Assembly: GCA_028678905.1 (NCBI GenBank)
Contig: JAJRCO010000301.1
Span: 1-5,938, forward strand
Direction: 5' to 3'
Source of the DNA: Methanomicrobiales archaeon
Lineage (GTDB): Archaea > Halobacteriota > Methanomicrobia > Methanomicrobiales > JACTUA01
Length of the DNA: 5,938 bases
The position numbers and the translations under genes were made by a program. Of this stretch, positions 4,897-5,938 are shown piece by piece; the first letter of the stretch is position 1, and every line of letters begins with the position of its first letter. A model generated the notes under the pieces. It saw only the letters and a list, made by a program, of their open reading frames with translations. It was not told the DNA's origin and did not search any database.

Positions 4897-5880
4897 CTAT
4901 TTACCGGCCGGCTCTGCAGGACAGGTTTTTTCGATTGCTTCCAGTGCCGAACGTGCTGCGGTCTGGACATACTTGTATTCCAAGTCTTTCAGTACTTCCC
5001 GGAGGGGTTCCAGCGCCTGAGGATTCCCGATCCTGCCCAGGGCAATCGCAGCACCTTCCCGCACGTTCCAGTGCTCATCTTTCAACAGGTGGATCAGCGG
5101 TTCTACGGCCCGAGTGTCTCCGAGCTTCCCCAGTGCGATCGCGGCGTTCCTGCGAACGATAGAATTGCCATCGCCGAGCAGCCCGATGAGAGGGTCAACA
5201 GCCAGGGGATCATTCAACTCCCCCAGGGCTGAGGCTGCTTCCATCCGGATACCCACGTTCGCGGTCTGTAGCGCCTCGATCAATGCGGTGAGCGTGGCGG
5301 GCGTGCGTAGCCAGGAAAGGGCTATCGCCCCCCGTGAACGTACCTCCTCATCAGGATCGTCCAACAGGTGGATCAGGGGTTCAACAGAACGGAGATCCTG
5401 TATTTCTCCTAGTGCCCAGGCAGCGACGATGCGTACAAATTTGTCGGAATCCTCCAGGGCGGTGGTCAGGACTGGTGTCGCCCGGGGATTCCGCAGCTCG
5501 CCCAGCGCTCGTGCTGCCTCTCTGCGTACTTCCGGGTCAGTGCTTTCGATCGCCTGCATGAGCGGTTCGAGAGCCGCTTCCCCGATCAAACCCAGAGAAA
5601 GGACAGCATAAAACCGGACATGCCATTCCTCATCCCCGAACAACCGGATCAATGGTCCCACCGCCCGGGGATCCCGCAGCTCTCCCAGCACCAGCGCGGC
5701 GATACCCCGGATTCTTATGTCCGGATCATTCAACGCATGGAACAGGGGATCCAGCGCTTCCTCGCCCAGACCTTTCAGGGCATGGATCGTCTCGGAAAAT
5801 CCGACGTAATCGGACAGGGTTACCGAACGGATGAGACCAGAGATATCCTTTCTTTCGATGAGGGCGCGGATATACGTCAT
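4897..5880 (-). CDS. HEAT-repeat (PBS-lyase-type) protein, 327 aa
   Basis: An almost pure alpha-solenoid: nine clear repeats of about 31 residues, plus one degenerate N-terminal unit (about residues 13-43). The consensus is EPLIxLLxDxxxxVRxxAAxALGELxDPRAV, as in proteins annotated HEAT or PBS-lyase HEAT-like. Such proteins usually bind other proteins; in archaea no phycobilin role is expected. There is no signal peptide, catalytic domain or cysteine cluster, and a short tail (KTCPAEPAGK) ends the protein. The frame stays open upstream with alternative starts at 5904, 5910, 5916 and a GTG at 5928. I prefer ATG 5880 because the solenoid begins soon after it and a TATA-like stretch lies about 30 bases upstream. 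An AGGA three bases before ATG 5916 makes that a real alternative, which would add a short hydrophobic N-terminus (MGILLGI). The partner protein is unknown. Confidence 0.9.
   Translation of the reverse strand: MTYIRALIERKDISGLIRSVTLSDYVGFSETIHALKGLGEEALDPLFHALNDPDIRIRGIAALVLGELRDPRAVGPLIRLFGDEEWHVRFYAVLSLGLIGEAALEPLMQAIESTDPEVRREAARALGELRNPRATPVLTTALEDSDKFVRIVAAWALGEIQDLRSVEPLIHLLDDPDEEVRSRGAIALSWLRTPATLTALIEALQTANVGIRMEAASALGELNDPLAVDPLIGLLGDGNSIVRRNAAIALGKLGDTRAVEPLIHLLKDEHWNVREGAAIALGRIGNPQALEPLREVLKDLEYKYVQTAARSALEAIEKTCPAEPAGK
4933..5844 (-). repeat. Tandem HEAT-repeat coding units (about 93 bases each)
   Basis: Ten consecutive 30-31 residue units encoded in tandem. Units beginning EPLIHLL recur (fifth and eighth clear repeats), with closely similar DNA around GGATCAGSGGTTC on the plus strand at about 5092-5104 and 5371-5383. 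Eight of the ten units are exactly 31 residues. The second clear repeat is 30, and the last ends without the DPRAV turn. Confidence 0.8.
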
Positions 5881-5904
5881 TGTAATCCCGAGGAGAATTC
5901 CCAT

Positions 5905-5919
5905 AGACATATTCATATA
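5905..5919 (-). promoter_or_regulatory. Possible TATA box of the HEAT-repeat gene
   Basis: The minus strand reads GATATATGAATATGT, AT-rich and centred about 32 bases before ATG 5880. If it is the TATA box, starts at 5904-5928 are excluded. If one of those starts is real, this is coding sequence instead. Confidence 0.3.
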
Positions 5920-5938
5920 TCCTGTCACATCTATTTGT

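Noticed and set aside
5114..5611. 165-codon plus-strand frame with repetitive sequence
   Set aside because: Antisense of the HEAT repeats; its periodicity is inherited from them.
4933..5844. CRISPR-like or satellite repeat array
   Set aside because: The 93-base periodicity is fully explained by the HEAT-repeat protein; units are diverged and there are no spacers.

Overview
The window looks like a piece of a moderately GC-rich archaeal chromosome, most likely a euryarchaeal methanogen such as a member of the Methanomicrobiales. This rests on style and gene content (TATA-like boxes upstream of starts, GGAGG/GGTGA-type ribosome binding sites, U-tracts after stop codons, a tandem rubredoxin, a HerA/DUF87-type ATPase, a PBS-lyase-type HEAT-repeat protein). 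It is an inference, as no marker gene is present. I see no tRNA, rRNA, CRISPR array or transposase.

All six supported genes are on the minus strand, so in transcription order they run from the right edge leftwards. They are: a HEAT-repeat protein (4897-5880); a small unrecognised protein (4295-4663) with two hairpins in its leader; a 389-residue protein whose middle looks like a restriction-endonuclease fold (3046-4215); a 527-residue HerA-like ATPase with a winged-helix-like C-terminal half and an internal duplication (1254-2837); a 143-residue protein with another, apparently degenerate, restriction-endonuclease-like pattern (591-1022); and a two-domain rubredoxin (120-503). Gaps between genes are about 80 to 235 bases and most hold a plausible TATA box or U-tract, so this reads as a row of separately transcribed co-oriented genes rather than one tight operon.

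The part most worth attention is the centre: a HerA-type DNA-pumping ATPase flanked on both sides by proteins with nuclease-fold signatures in which the usual catalytic Glu or Lys appears to be missing. HerA-type ATPases normally work with a nuclease (NurA in archaeal end resection; Sir2 or Cap4-like nucleases in anti-phage systems). A DNA-processing or defence module is therefore a reasonable hypothesis, but the sequence alone does not prove that these three proteins act together. The rubredoxin is an electron carrier typical of anaerobes. The HEAT protein is probably a protein-protein interaction scaffold with no visible link to the rest.

Bases 1-119 lie downstream of the rubredoxin gene. 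They hold only short open frames cut by the window edge and no gene I can support. The gaps 1023-1253, 2838-3045 and 4664-4896 are each under 300 bases and are described through their promoter, terminator and repeat entries.
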